Below, one piece after another: positions 21,101-30,186 of a stretch of 64,000 nt of DNA. Each line of letters begins with the position of its first letter. Position 1 is the first letter of the stretch. The translations under genes and the position numbers were made by a program. The stretch covers positions 565,501-629,500 of the forward strand of contig OZ024884.1 of NCBI GenBank assembly GCA_964017185.1, read 5' to 3'. The stretch is from Rugalucina vietnamica. Lineage: Eukaryota; Mollusca; Bivalvia; Lucinida; Lucinidae. The notes beneath the pieces are model-generated. The model was not told the DNA's origin and made no database searches. It saw only the letters and a list, made by a program, of their open reading frames with translations.

Positions 21101-22093
21101 GTCTGTTTTTGTTATGATACAACATTTAGCTCCAGTGTCTATTCTAAAATTCAGATTTTCATTATTTATTTGGAGTTTTGTTGTCCATCTGTCATGACTG
21201 ACTGTGTCTATATTTATTGGCTCTGTCTTTTTGATATACAGGATTTCATCATCATCTTCTGACTGATCACTGCTGTCACTGTCTTGTAATGCATTGATTT
21301 TACTCAATCTTTTCCTGCAAACTTTGAGCCAGTGATCCGGTTTTTTGCAATATTTGCATGTGGTTCCCTTTGCAGGACATTTGTCAAATTCATGCGTTTT
21401 GCCACATTTACCACATTTAATACTCTTCGTTTGCTGTGAGCCACTCGAGAAATTATTGTCTTTGTTATTGACTAGAGGTCTTTTCTCCTTTTTCTGAGTT
21501 TTTGACTTTGTGGCTTTTTTCTGTTTAACGCTCACTTGTAGTACTTCCTCGCCTCGGATAACTTTAAGCTGTGATTGCGATAGCTCGTATTGTCTACCTA
21601 TCTCTATGGCCTTGTTAAGAGTTAAGGTCTGTCCCTGGTCAAGTAACCTTTCTTGAACTTTCTGATGCTTTACACCACTTACTAACAGATCAACGAGAAC
21701 ATCCTCTGAGTCGCCATAGTCACAATCCAGTAACAGAAGTCTTAGGTCTTTAACAAAATTGTCAAATGTTTCACCTTCATTCTGTTTTCTCTGATGGGCT
21801 TTAAACCTAGCTATCCTTTTGTTTTCGGCAGGTTTGACATACTCTTTCAGCTTTGCAAGGACAGCGTCGGGGTCGTCTTCCTTGCCCGCTTCAAATTTGA
21901 ATGTTTTGTAGATTTCTCGGCCTTGCTGGCCAATCCACATACCAAGCCAGCCTGTACAGTCCTTTTTATCTGCTTTTGCCAGGGGCCCTTTGAAAGTGAA
22001 CTCAACGTGTTGTTGAAACCGCTGGAATTCCTGATAAACGTCCTTCGCATCCCAGTTGAAGCACGGCTGTTCGAAACTGAAGCCTGAAGCCAT
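18116..22093 (-). CDS. Gag-Pol polyprotein of a Ty3/Gypsy retrotransposon (1,325 aa)
   Basis: One continuous frame with no frameshift between gag and pol. In order: a gag capsid-like region (about 1-200); two CCHC zinc knuckles (C227/C230/H234/C239 and C246/C249/H254/C259); an aspartic protease with IDTGA at 318-322; reverse transcriptase with the first Asp in SVLDAKSGF (D530) and an IIDD active site (590-593) in place of the common YxDD; RNase H with D739, E776, D801 and D846; an integrase HHCC finger (H951, H954, C984, C987); and a DDE core D1015, D1068, E1104 with the D-x35-E spacing. The Pro/Ser-rich tail has no evident chromodomain. The start MASGFSFEQP is about 115 nt inside the 5' LTR. 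All catalytic residues seem to be present, so the frame looks competent. Fusion of gag and pol into one frame is known in this clade. Confidence 0.95.
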   Translation of the reverse strand: MASGFSFEQPCFNWDAKDVYQEFQRFQQHVEFTFKGPLAKADKKDCTGWLGMWIGQQGREIYKTFKFEAGKEDDPDAVLAKLKEYVKPAENKRIARFKAHQRKQNEGETFDNFVKDLRLLLLDCDYGDSEDVLVDLLVSGVKHQKVQERLLDQGQTLTLNKAIEIGRQYELSQSQLKVIRGEEVLQVSVKQKKATKSKTQKKEKRPLVNNKDNNFSSGSQQTKSIKCGKCGKTHEFDKCPAKGTTCKYCKKPDHWLKVCRKRLSKINALQDSDSSDQSEDDDEILYIKKTEPINIDTVSHDRWTTKLQINNENLNFRIDTGAKCCIITKTDFDKIGNVKLEKSNRTLKSYSNHQIKPLGSVNLNVTYNDINTEVKFEIVDLIQENIISGDLAEKLDILRRVSTVITAEEELARDFPDLVKTTGTLPGEYSIKIEENAQGVIHPVRRLPAAIKPRPIEKLREMEEFGYITPVKEPTEWVSSMVVSCKKDKIRICIDPKDLNKVIKREHHPMKTIDDIITEIPHAKVFSVLDAKSGFLQIKLDNQSSYLTTFNTPVGRYRWLRLPFGIRCASEIYQRIMDQMLEGVEGAYAIIDDILIAGRDEEHHDQILKEVVKRATNFNLKLNFDKCSIRQPSVTYMGHIISSQGLQVDAEKVNAIVNMPAPTDKDGVRRFLGMVQYVSKFIPRLSEVDAPLRVLLKEDNDFKWEYEQESSFQQLKHLCSTPPVLAYYDVNKPVEIECDSSKDGLGAVLLQEGHVIAYASRSLTETEKRYAQIEKEMLSVVFSTTRFHRYIFGKQTVIYNDHKPLEQIFRKPLLSAPMRIQNMMLKLQWYDIELRYRKGTEMHVSDALSRAYLPCQTSNPINDNDIMDNLNMISVSKSKYLQIQDLTQKELPVLYSVIKDGWPEKRKDTPFEVRQYWDSKDQLTILDGIIYKGSRIVIPPSLRVDMLKLIHKSHLGMTKCKQRGREVMYWPNMNSDIENLIRDCLTCAEYQNQQIHEPLRPTPTPDLPYSMVGSDLFDFENKKYLLIVDYYSKYMDVVELSEITSSAVINAMKSVFACHGIPQILRTDNGPQYASSEFKTFCKQYGIEHETSSPHFQSSNGEAERAIQTVKRLWRKTSDKHLALLDYRTTQLPGLNLSPSQLLMGRRPRNILPSSDSVLRPKEHDSNLVKRHFNAEKQKQKMYYDQRKGAKDLQPLSEGTSVRMSPLPGSTSWKPGTVIEKHDKPRSYIVRSGERVYRRNRKHLRLSTQSANSGNSFDQDDFGEISLPDRMSTSGDLAEQQPPKSTIPPNLPDRGTLDSSATSSGSPLKVTRSGRHVIPPRRLDL

Positions 22094-22189
22094 TTTCAGG
22101 AAATTTGATTTCGTCGGATCAAAGACTGATAGTCCGTGATTATAACGGCTGGATGCTGACGCTTTATTTCTTGTCGTTGGGCGGATGGG

Positions 22190-22207
22190 TTCAGATTTTT
22201 GACACCA
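22190..22207 (-). other. Primer-binding site
   Basis: Directly inside the 5' LTR the element strand reads TGGTGTCAAAAATCTGAA. The TGG start is the usual complement of a tRNA CCA end. The tRNA itself cannot be assigned by eye. Confidence 0.65.
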
Positions 22208-22362
22208 TGAAATATAACGGAGCCATTGTCGGGCTACTAATTTTTAATAATAAACCAAAATGATGACGTCATACAAATATGTGTGTGTGCCTTGAAACCG
22301 AAGTCCGATTTTAAGTATTACGAGTTACCTAAAGTAACCCGAGTCCGATTCAGAATGTTACA
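22208..22362 (-). repeat. 5' LTR of the Ty3/Gypsy element (155 bp)
   Basis: Matches the left LTR over its full length. Followed at 22,363-22,367 by the second GATAG target duplication. Confidence 0.9.
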
Positions 22363-23130
22363 GATAGAACGGCGCGCCGTAAATAAAATGACCAATGCTT
22401 TCCGGTATTTGGACCGTGTACCGGATTTTAATATTGAATTTCATTTACTGCGGACTAGAGATGTAGTGCAATCATCCGGTTGACAATCGGAAACGAAATC
22501 TTCAGCTGATTTTGCATTTACGGACATTTACTGCCTCGAGTCTGTCCCAAAAATGCTACTCGTCCTGTCGGGCGAGCCAGGGTAAATTTTCACTCGCCCG
22601 TATCGGACTTTCACTCGTAAATACGAGCGGACGTGTGGATTTTTCTAGTCCTGACACACTTTCAATTGCTTCACAAATCGCCGAACCGTCACCAGTCTGC
22701 ATGCGGTCAGTGCATATAATACGCATTAAGTCTCCGGTGTCGTCGCTATTTTCGTTTCTTTTTTTTATTTTTTTTGTCATCGTCAGATAACGGGAATATT
22801 TTTACACAACTGATTTATATACTCATCAAAAGAAGTTTTGCACCAGTTAATAGTTTTCTCATTTTTGAATAATGTCTAGTATAGATATTTTTCAAATAAA
22901 CTTTTAAAACTTAATACCATCTTAAAGATCTGGACTTCGTGAATAACAACTCAATATTTTTTTTAATATTAAATAAAAATGTGCAAAAATGCATGTTTTT
23001 GAAAACACTAAAATTTGGGATGCAGTAAAAAGCCCACATCTTTTTGTCTGGGCTTCCAAACCCGAATTCGTTTCATATCCTCATTTGAGATACTGAACGC
23101 AATCATTTAAATCAAAAAACTAAAAATTGA

Positions 23131-23162
<32 letters not shown>

Positions 23163-23372
23163 AAACACTATTGTTGACCAAAAATAACGATTTTTGAGGT
23201 TCTGTTTACTTTGTAAGTTAATGCTTCGTAACTCATCTCTCCAATAAAATGGGTTGTTTTTCTTCCAAACACAGCATGCAGCACACATTAATGTTTAACT
23301 GGAGGTACTGGTTTTCAACCCATCCAAATTCAGAATTTTTAAAAAGCTGCATATCAAAAAAGTACTTATGCA

Positions 23373-24950
23373 AAGGTACAAGTAGGCAAAGATCAGGAAA
23401 AGGCGCAATCAGAAAAAGATTCCCACTCCAAAAACCGAGGTGGGAAAAAACCAAACTAACAATCAGGTACTTATACCATGAAACATATCGTAAGCCGAAT
23501 GAGCAGCTATTTTCCCAATAGGTGGCCACTCAGTTACCTTAACTTAACTAAAAATATGAAAACATACATAAGGCGCCAACAGCACAAAAAATTTTAAACA
23601 CCAAGACATAAAACAAAAAGAACCACTACAGAAGTATCGACTTGGAACGATCAGTAACACAAAGTTACTGGCGGGCTTAAACCGGTTTTACAGGTACCTA
23701 ACCTCACCCTCAGCTTCTGCAGTGGTTCACAACATTTAGTTAGTTCTTCGGTCCTCGTGGTGAATCTCTAACTAGTCAATGAATCATCAAGAACAAACAA
23801 ATAAATCATGATAAACATCCTGATGAATCAAAAACCAGGACTCACAGATTGAGTAAGCTGCCCGACGATGGAGATCCCTGGGCGCCGAATAACCTACTAA
23901 CTCCGGAGCAAAAGAAAAACACCAGTTGGACCCCGGTGGGCCAAGCAACAGACAAGAAGCTCCGGCCCCAACCAACTAAAATGAATAGCTTTAAGTCGGG
24001 GCCATCATAGAGTCTGACGCCCGACCCACCGGCGTGCAATTAAAGAAGGCAGCATAGTTATCAACCATGATTGGGTTAAAAACTAAGCATGCAGACTGTC
24101 GCATAACATTCAAGTTATAACCTATACGTCTGTAACGTGATATGATTTTTCCGAACTGAAGAGAAAAACCATTTATTCCTTTAAGTTTCTTTAATTTGTA
24201 AACCAAGTCACCATAAAATTCAGGTTCCGAAAGGCCCTCACTTAAAAGTGTCTTTAACCCAACATTATATTTGGAAATCAATTCATAGTGTCTACGATAA
24301 AATTTAGAAAAGGTTTTTCGAAGTTTATGATACCGATAGCCCTGTTGGAGAAGTTTTGCCGTTAAACATTTATTTCGAGCGTTGAAGTCTGTAACATGAT
24401 TGCAGACTCTAGCAAACCTAATAAGTTGCGAAATGTATACACCATAAGAAGCACGACGAGGAACGTCACCATCCAAAAAAGGAAAATTTACTATATCAAA
24501 ATCAAAGTCATCGCGCTTATCATAAATTTTAGAAGAAACAAATCCATTTGCAACAGAAAGATGTAGATCTAAAAAGGGGGCTTCGGTATCTGAGATATTA
24601 GCTTTGTTCAACTGAAGTTCAGGTGGATAAATTTGATTGACCATACCTTCAAAATAAGGGTTGTCAATGTTCAAAAGGTCATCGAGGTACCTAGATGTGG
24701 AATTAAAAGCCTCGATAACATCAGCTTGATTATCATGGTTAAGAGAATCCATGAAATCTCTTTCGTAGCAGTATAAAAATAAATCAGCTACGAGAGGTGC
24801 GCAATTTGTACCCATCGGAATTCCAACAATTTGTCTGTATAACTTGGTCCCAAATCTAATATAAATATTATCAAGGAGATGCAGCATCTTTGACATGAGA
24901 TTTCCTTTAACAGAAAGAACACAGGCGGCAGGTTTTGGTGTCAAAACATC
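23373..24950 (-). mobile_element. 5'-truncated reverse-transcriptase retroelement, copy 1 (longest)
   Basis: Contains the reverse-transcriptase frame and about 600 bp of 3' tail. The 3' end (..GATTGCGCCTTTTCCTGATC TTTGCCTACTTGTACC on the minus strand) is shared by at least ten fragments in this window, while 5' ends differ. That pattern is expected for target-primed reverse transcription. The 5' break is near 24,950, inside the Tc1-type element. Confidence 0.8.
23991..24944 (-). CDS. Reverse transcriptase, C-terminal part (317 codons, 5'-truncated)
   Basis: Carries the GIPMGTNCAPLVADLFL motif at about 41-57 and the active-site box SRYLDDLLNI with YLDD at 86-89, followed by a long basic thumb-like region and the end word TPVGRASDSMMAPT. 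An in-frame TGA lies just upstream and the first codon is TTG, so the frame is cut at its 5' end and not a complete gene. The family is abundant in bivalves. It resembles non-LTR or Penelope-like reverse transcriptases, but no endonuclease (GIY-YIG, APE or REL) is visible here, so the class stays open. Confidence 0.75.
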   Translation of the reverse strand: MTPKPAACVLSVKGNLMSKMLHLLDNIYIRFGTKLYRQIVGIPMGTNCAPLVADLFLYCYERDFMDSLNHDNQADVIEAFNSTSRYLDDLLNIDNPYFEGMVNQIYPPELQLNKANISDTEAPFLDLHLSVANGFVSSKIYDKRDDFDFDIVNFPFLDGDVPRRASYGVYISQLIRFARVCNHVTDFNARNKCLTAKLLQQGYRYHKLRKTFSKFYRRHYELISKYNVGLKTLLSEGLSEPEFYGDLVYKLKKLKGINGFSLQFGKIISRYRRIGYNLNVMRQSACLVFNPIMVDNYAAFFNCTPVGRASDSMMAPT

Positions 24951-25491
24951 TCATAGTGATCCAAAATTGAAATTAATTTCGATTTTACTCATTTATTTCA
25001 GTATTTATGATTTTTTCTTAAAAATTGCAGTTTTGTCAAAAAATGATTTTTTACTAAAATTTTATGATTTTTTAAATTGTTTTAGGCATAATCATTTGCT
25101 TTGGAGCTGTTGTATGTAAATTTGGAAACAAAAATGTGTTCCTAATGCTATGGCATTTTTTGAGGAATTTTGTCGATTTTCAAATTTTCAGCATTTACAG
25201 AAAATGGGAATTTTCAATTTTTCCTAAAATCATTTCCGCAACGATTTTTTGTCTTATCACACACATTATTAAACTTTTTCAGACCGTGCAGATTCAAAAA
25301 GCTAGGTTATAAATTTGTTAGTTAAAATGTCACTTAAAAGTATGAAAAAAAAATTAAATGGTGCAAAACTTCTTTTGATGAGTATACATTGAATGTTTCC
25401 GTTTTGTCCACAGTTGTTTACTTTCGGTTTTAGTGTTGCTTTGGCATCAAACTGCATTATTCTTAATTTGCTTTCACCTCTAGCATTAAAA

Positions 25492-25726
25492 TGAGCCGTG
25501 AAACCGGCCTTCAGGATTTCCGACCAGGTCCGACAGAAACCGGTCTGTGCAACAACAGAAGATGGCTAGAAGCTCGACATTTCGGAATGGAGAAGAAGAG
25601 GAATTGTACTATCCGTGTAGCGAAAACAAAGGCGCTTATCAGCTGTGCAGTTACTGCACAGTTGATCTGCGACTTTATTTTTCGCATAAATAATGCAAAA
25701 ATCCGGTTCTCTCATGACGCGGCTTT
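25492..25726. mobile_element. Fold-back MITE, family F2, copy 3 (reverse orientation)
   Basis: Left end GAGCCGTGAAACCGG, right end TCATGACGCGGCT. The GCGAAAACAAAGGCGC..AGCTGTGCAG stem is near the right end. Confidence 0.75.
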
Positions 25727-25759
25727 ATAAAGAAAAAATTGGGGCTTGCATGGATATTA

Positions 25760-25930
25760 TTTTCAATTCAAAACATACATGTACACTGAGGGTACTCATT
25801 AGAATCGCCTGTACTCACAATGTTTGTTTTGAGCAAAAATATTAAAAAACATCAAAAATTGTCCGGTGAAATTTTCAGTTTTTGCTTTTGAAAAAAAAAA
25901 ATATTTTGCATGGGCAAGTTTTCGTAAATA
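25760..25930. mobile_element. Palindromic MITE, family F1, degenerate copy 3
   Basis: Reduced palindrome (GGGTACTCATTAGAATCGCC and CCACAATGTTTGTTTTGAGC parts) with the standard ATTTTGCATGGGCAAGTTTTCGTAA end. Confidence 0.65.
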
Positions 25931-26050
25931 AAACAATGATTTTTTTTTTTTTTTGATAAGGTAGCAATGAAAACAAACTCATTCTCGAAACAGAATTTTT
26001 TTTCATTAAATGTAATATTTAACAGTATATTTCCTTTTATATCAACAACC

Positions 26051-29000
26051 TTAAACAATAGTGTAATAGACATTTGGGTCCTTGGTGAATATGCCTCCAG
26101 TTTCAATGTGTACCACTGTCGGGCCTTTGACGCAGTCTTGGACACCAAGCTACAAAAATAAAACAAATGAATAGGTCAAATAGTAGCAAAATAAGAAACA
26201 AAAAGGTACATGTAGGCAAAGATCAGGAAAAGTTTGTAAAAACTTTATATTGTTTCCAAGATACACTATTTATTACATTAAAGATAAATGCACCTTGAAG
26301 AAAGGAACACTGAACTGTTTCAATTTTAAATATGATTATTTGTGCTTTTCCCGTCTCAAATATATTACATGTAAATGCCATGGCAGACTCGGAAGTGAAC
26401 CATCAGGAAAACATGTCCGTGCAATATATACCCCCTGAAACCCCACTTTTATATAGAAAAACTGGGGTATGCAGGAGTATACATATTTTTCTTATTTTTG
26501 CTCCAAAACATAGATTGTGGGTACTCGTTAGAACCGCCTCGCCGAGGCGGTTCTAACGTGTACCCACAATCTATGTTTTGAGCAAAAATAAGAAAAATAT
26601 CAAAATTTTTCAGGTGAAAATTTTCAATTTTTAAAGCTCAAAATAATCTCTTTTTATTGCATGGACAAGTTTTCGTAATGACATGTATGTCTATATCAAA
26701 AGATCCAGCCGGCGGAAAGTCGATACATTTTACAACTTTCCCCATTCCCCATTTAGAACATAAATGTCCTTGTTATATTCTTATCATATGCTATCTAGAT
26801 TTCACTAAATAGCCATACGTAAGAGTGTCGGACTCATAATCGAGAGGTCCTTGGTTCGATCTCCACAGGCGTCACCGTGTTGTGTCCTTGAGCAAAACAC
26901 ATTAACTCCCTACAGTACTGGTTAAACCCTGGAAGCGTTGGCTCCGTCTGACTGAAAAATTGTTGACGGGGACGTTAAGCCTCAACACAAACAAACACAC
27001 AAAACTAAATAGCAATACAAACTTTAAATCCATTCTGTATACAGCCGAGGAACACTCCCGTATTACCACCATTTGATACATACTGTCCATTGAAGAATGT
27101 GGCCACAGGTGTGTAGTTTGGTACCGTATTACAATGACCCATCACCTGATTAAAATAGAAATTTATTAATGGAGATATTTTTCTTTCATACTTTTGTACA
27201 ACTGCACAGGAATACCAAAGAAGATGGGCCTGCAAACAACGATAGAAACAAACAGCCCAAACAACTTCTTTCTCCGAAGGTACACGGGTTAAAAGCTAGA
27301 CATTCAAAAACTATGCCCTTTGTTTTCAACCTTACATTGAAGAATGTGGCAACAGGAGTGTAGTTAGGTGCTGCATTACCGTGGCCCATCACCTGATCAT
27401 AAGTTTATAAGGTAAGTCAATCGTGCTTACATAGGCAAGTCAATAGAGCTTACATAGACAAGTCAATCTAGCCTACATAAACAAGTCAGTAGAGTTATAT
27501 ACATAGACAAGTTAATCAAGTAATCAAGATTGCACGGGCAAGTCAGTCGAGCCTACATAAACAAGTAACTAGAACTTTATATAAATACAAGTCAATCAAG
27601 AAATAAAGCTTGCTTAGGCAAGTCCATCGAACTTACATGGGAAAGACAATCGAGTTTTACACACAGCCAAGTAATTCAAGTCAACTGATTATCATAGGCA
27701 AGTCAATCGAGCTAAGACGGGACAATAAACCAATCGAGCTTATTTAGGCAGGTCAATCGAGCTTGATTTATAGACAAGTCAATCAATTAAATCTAGCTTA
27801 CATAAGCCGATCGAACGTTATACACTGATAAGTCAATCATAGGAAAGTCAATCAAGTAAATCTAGCTTACAAAAGCAAATCAATATTTTACATACACAAG
27901 TTCGTCAACCCAATCAAGCGATGCAGACAACCATTTTGGGACGAGTATTCTGTCCATTTTCCTATTCCCAGCAAGTCCCCCCCATTTAATACCATTTAAC
28001 CAATTTTCTCCATTCAAATGCATGGGCGACCTAAGTTGACCTTGTTGTAAAATATATCAAGGTCATCCCAAGGTCATGTCTTATATAACTGTTGTATAGA
28101 CCCTGATACTACATGGCAAGTTTCACTAAGCTTTTGGATCTTGGGAAGAAAGGTTTTCTAAGGCTTTAGTTACTTGTAGTCCTGGCGGCCATCTTGGTCA
28201 TGTGATGTGGGCCATTTGATATACCTTTTTTCTCCTTTCCAAAGGATGATTCGTCCTTGAGGTGGAACCTTGGATTAAGTCCGTTCAGCCCGGGAAGGCT
28301 TTTAAAGCTCACTTTCTACTACTACTACTGTTACCAAAAGATGCTAACGTTTGGCTTTGATTGGCTATTGGGATTTTATAGGAGAAGATGTTTGAAAATT
28401 GTTCACGACAACAACAACGACGACGCAAGAGCATGTCCATCATGTAAACTCACCTATGAGGCTTCGACTCAAGTCGTAAACATACCGCCTTAGAGTAATC
28501 AAATACATTGTAAGTTCATGAATTTCAGAATTGTTGATATATGCTTGTACTAAACAACTACATACACGCGTTATATCGACACCTAGTATTCTCAAGCAAA
28601 TATTATTGTTTGTACCCTATACGTTCTAATTAGCGCACATGCTCCAATAAGCGCATGTGCGATTGTTTTTTTTTTTATTTTTGTATTTGTGTATTTGAAT
28701 TTCTTAATACAACAAATGTCAAGGTCACTATGAAACACTATTTTTTTAGCCAAAAAAGGTCTCGTCTCTGTCTGGTATGCCTTCTTGCCGTTTCGAGTTT
28801 TTCGTGTTGGACTTTAAGTTAAGTCTGATCTATGTCTTTTCTTTTTCATTTCGCTTCTTCTGGCTGAAGGTGTGCTAGTGGATATCTGACCTTTATGCCT
28901 TAATATTTAAATCTGATCCTAGTCAATAACTCAGCCTTAATCTAATATTTATTTACATTTAAATTATATCACTTAAGTTTTATTTTCATCAAACTTTTTA

Positions 29001-30186
29001 CAAATCATACATATATGTTGCATGCTATGATGTATAAACTTCTTTTATCTGTGATGTTCATTTTCTGTCGATAACATTGTGATAACTCGTAATGTATAGT
29101 ATTGTTTTAACTTATCTGTGATGCTTATTGCCTCCATGTACAAATGATAACCTAGTAACATGTGATAACCCCTAATTTCTTATTTTCAGCTGCAGAATTT
29201 TTTTATTAATGCTTTACTTGATACTTAATATGCTTTTCCTTTTACAGCCTTTTATACTTGTTATTAATTAGCTTTACATATGTTTGTCGGAAAATAGCTT
29301 AGATAGCTAATGTTAATTGTTATATTGAAACCGACATGAAATAAAGATTATTGTATCTTGTATCTTGTATCTTGTATCTAAGCGCACATCCAGGTCATTT
29401 CCGAAAAACACGTGCATAAGCGCACACTGCGCCAATAGTATGTCGGTATTTTACACCAATTATACACAATGATAACGTATTAGACGCGTTACAACTTAAC
29501 AGTGGGAGATCATAAACTACTTTGCAACAATAACACTTATTATAATAAATGACATCGCCATTGATATGTTTGACATGGTTATTTCAGCATTTTGAGATTT
29601 TATTTTCGTTTGTGGTGTGCGATTGTTAGAACGATATTTTCTTACCTCAACTTTAGGTCATTTTGAAAAGTTAAGCACACTGTGCGCTAATTAGAACGAA
29701 TACGGCAATCGCAATTTAAAGAACTGTGAATAAGCAACCATAGAGATATTGTTAACAAAACAGATATTTGGATATGACAATAAAACATCGGGTAAGTTGG
29801 AACTATTTTTTCTTTTATTTTTTAGAATAACACGTGTGGTAACGATGTTGGTTGCATGCAGTGCAGCAAACTGTCTTAGATCAGCTGAAAATCACTCAGG
29901 TCAAGAATCTTCAACATTTCCGTGAGTAAACCATAACGTTTGCTTGAGAATACCAGATGTCGATATAACAGTTTGTATGTAGAGAAACCATGTATTGAAT
30001 TTGTTTCGTTCATTACCTTGAGTCCTTTGGTCCACGTGTCTGGGTTCGTGACAGTGCAGTGATTCATAACGAATGCTTCGGGCGATTGATGGTTGCCAGA
30101 GGGACACGTCGAGGCGTTTAGGTTGGATGCCAAGTTGTGTTGCGCAATGTCAGTGATCGTTGATAATTTTGGACAAATGTGAAACG
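26051..30186 (-). CDS. Amidase-like (BPSL0067/NlpC-P60-type) C-terminal domain of gene C, three exons
   Basis: Exons 30017-30186, 27023-27145 and 26051-26149 join in phase 0 to give about 130 residues, ending PNVYYTIV and a stop. The order W-x-K-G, then V-M-G, Y-T-P-V-A-T-F-F-N-G-Q-Y-V, G-N-T-G-V-F-L and a final Y-Y-T-I-V resembles, from memory, the bacterial BPSL0067 family (W-x-x-G..G-T-A-I-A-T-F-x-N-G-x-Y..G-N-H-A-A..V-I-E), a papain-fold NlpC/P60 relative. Where that family has a catalytic Cys before VALVQ, this has Ala or Glu (PEAFVMNH); where it has His in GNHAA, this has Thr. If the match holds, this may be a non-catalytic or re-purposed domain. The assignment is by eye only. Confidence 0.45.

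Larger units (their letters stand above)
17335..22362 (-). mobile_element. Complete Ty3/Gypsy LTR retrotransposon (5,028 bp)
   Basis: All structural parts are present: identical 155-bp LTRs starting TG and ending CA; GATAG target duplications on both sides; a primer-binding site starting TGGTGTCA directly inside the 5' LTR; a polypurine tract directly before the 3' LTR; and one open gag-pol frame. The zinc knuckles, DTGA protease, IDD reverse transcriptase and integrase without an obvious chromodomain resemble the K02A2.6-like/Mag part of Ty3/Gypsy. It has inserted about 110 bp upstream of the hAT transposase start. LTR identity argues for a very recent insertion. Confidence 0.93.
14733..22653 (-). 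mobile_element. hAT-type DNA transposon carrying a nested Gypsy element
   Basis: Imperfect terminal inverted repeats: CAGGCCTAGAAATTTTTC at the left and, on the complement, CAGGACTAGAAAAATCC at the right. Both ends also share subterminal ACTCGTCC and TTTTCACTCG words. A ZNF862-like hAT transposase lies inside (15,013-17,224). Removing the Gypsy insertion leaves an element of about 2.9 kb, a usual hAT size. I could not find an 8-bp target duplication: the flanks ATTCACAG and ACACACTT differ. So the exact ends or the history of the element are uncertain. Confidence 0.6.
22822..25382. mobile_element. Tc1-type TA-flanked element containing a reverse-transcriptase insertion
   Basis: The 24-bp terminal inverted repeats begin CTCATCAAAAGAAGTTTTGC and end with the exact complement; TA lies on both sides. 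The outer parts (22,846-23,372 and about 24,951-25,358) are AT-rich with no transposase words. The middle is a 5'-truncated reverse-transcriptase copy. Inference: a non-autonomous Tc1/mariner-superfamily element that later received a retroelement. Confidence 0.75.

Noticed and set aside
21847-22087. Frames on the plus strand and the second minus frame within the Gypsy gag region
   Set aside because: They are shadows of the 1,325-codon frame, with no independent domain words.
24895-25119. Plus-strand 74-codon Phe/Leu-rich frame
   Set aside because: Low-complexity translation across the retroelement/Tc1 junction in AT-rich DNA.
27408-27910. CRISPR-like array (short repeats with spacers)
   Set aside because: Unit length and spacing are irregular, repeats are not conserved and the setting is an intron of an animal gene; it is a degenerate minisatellite.
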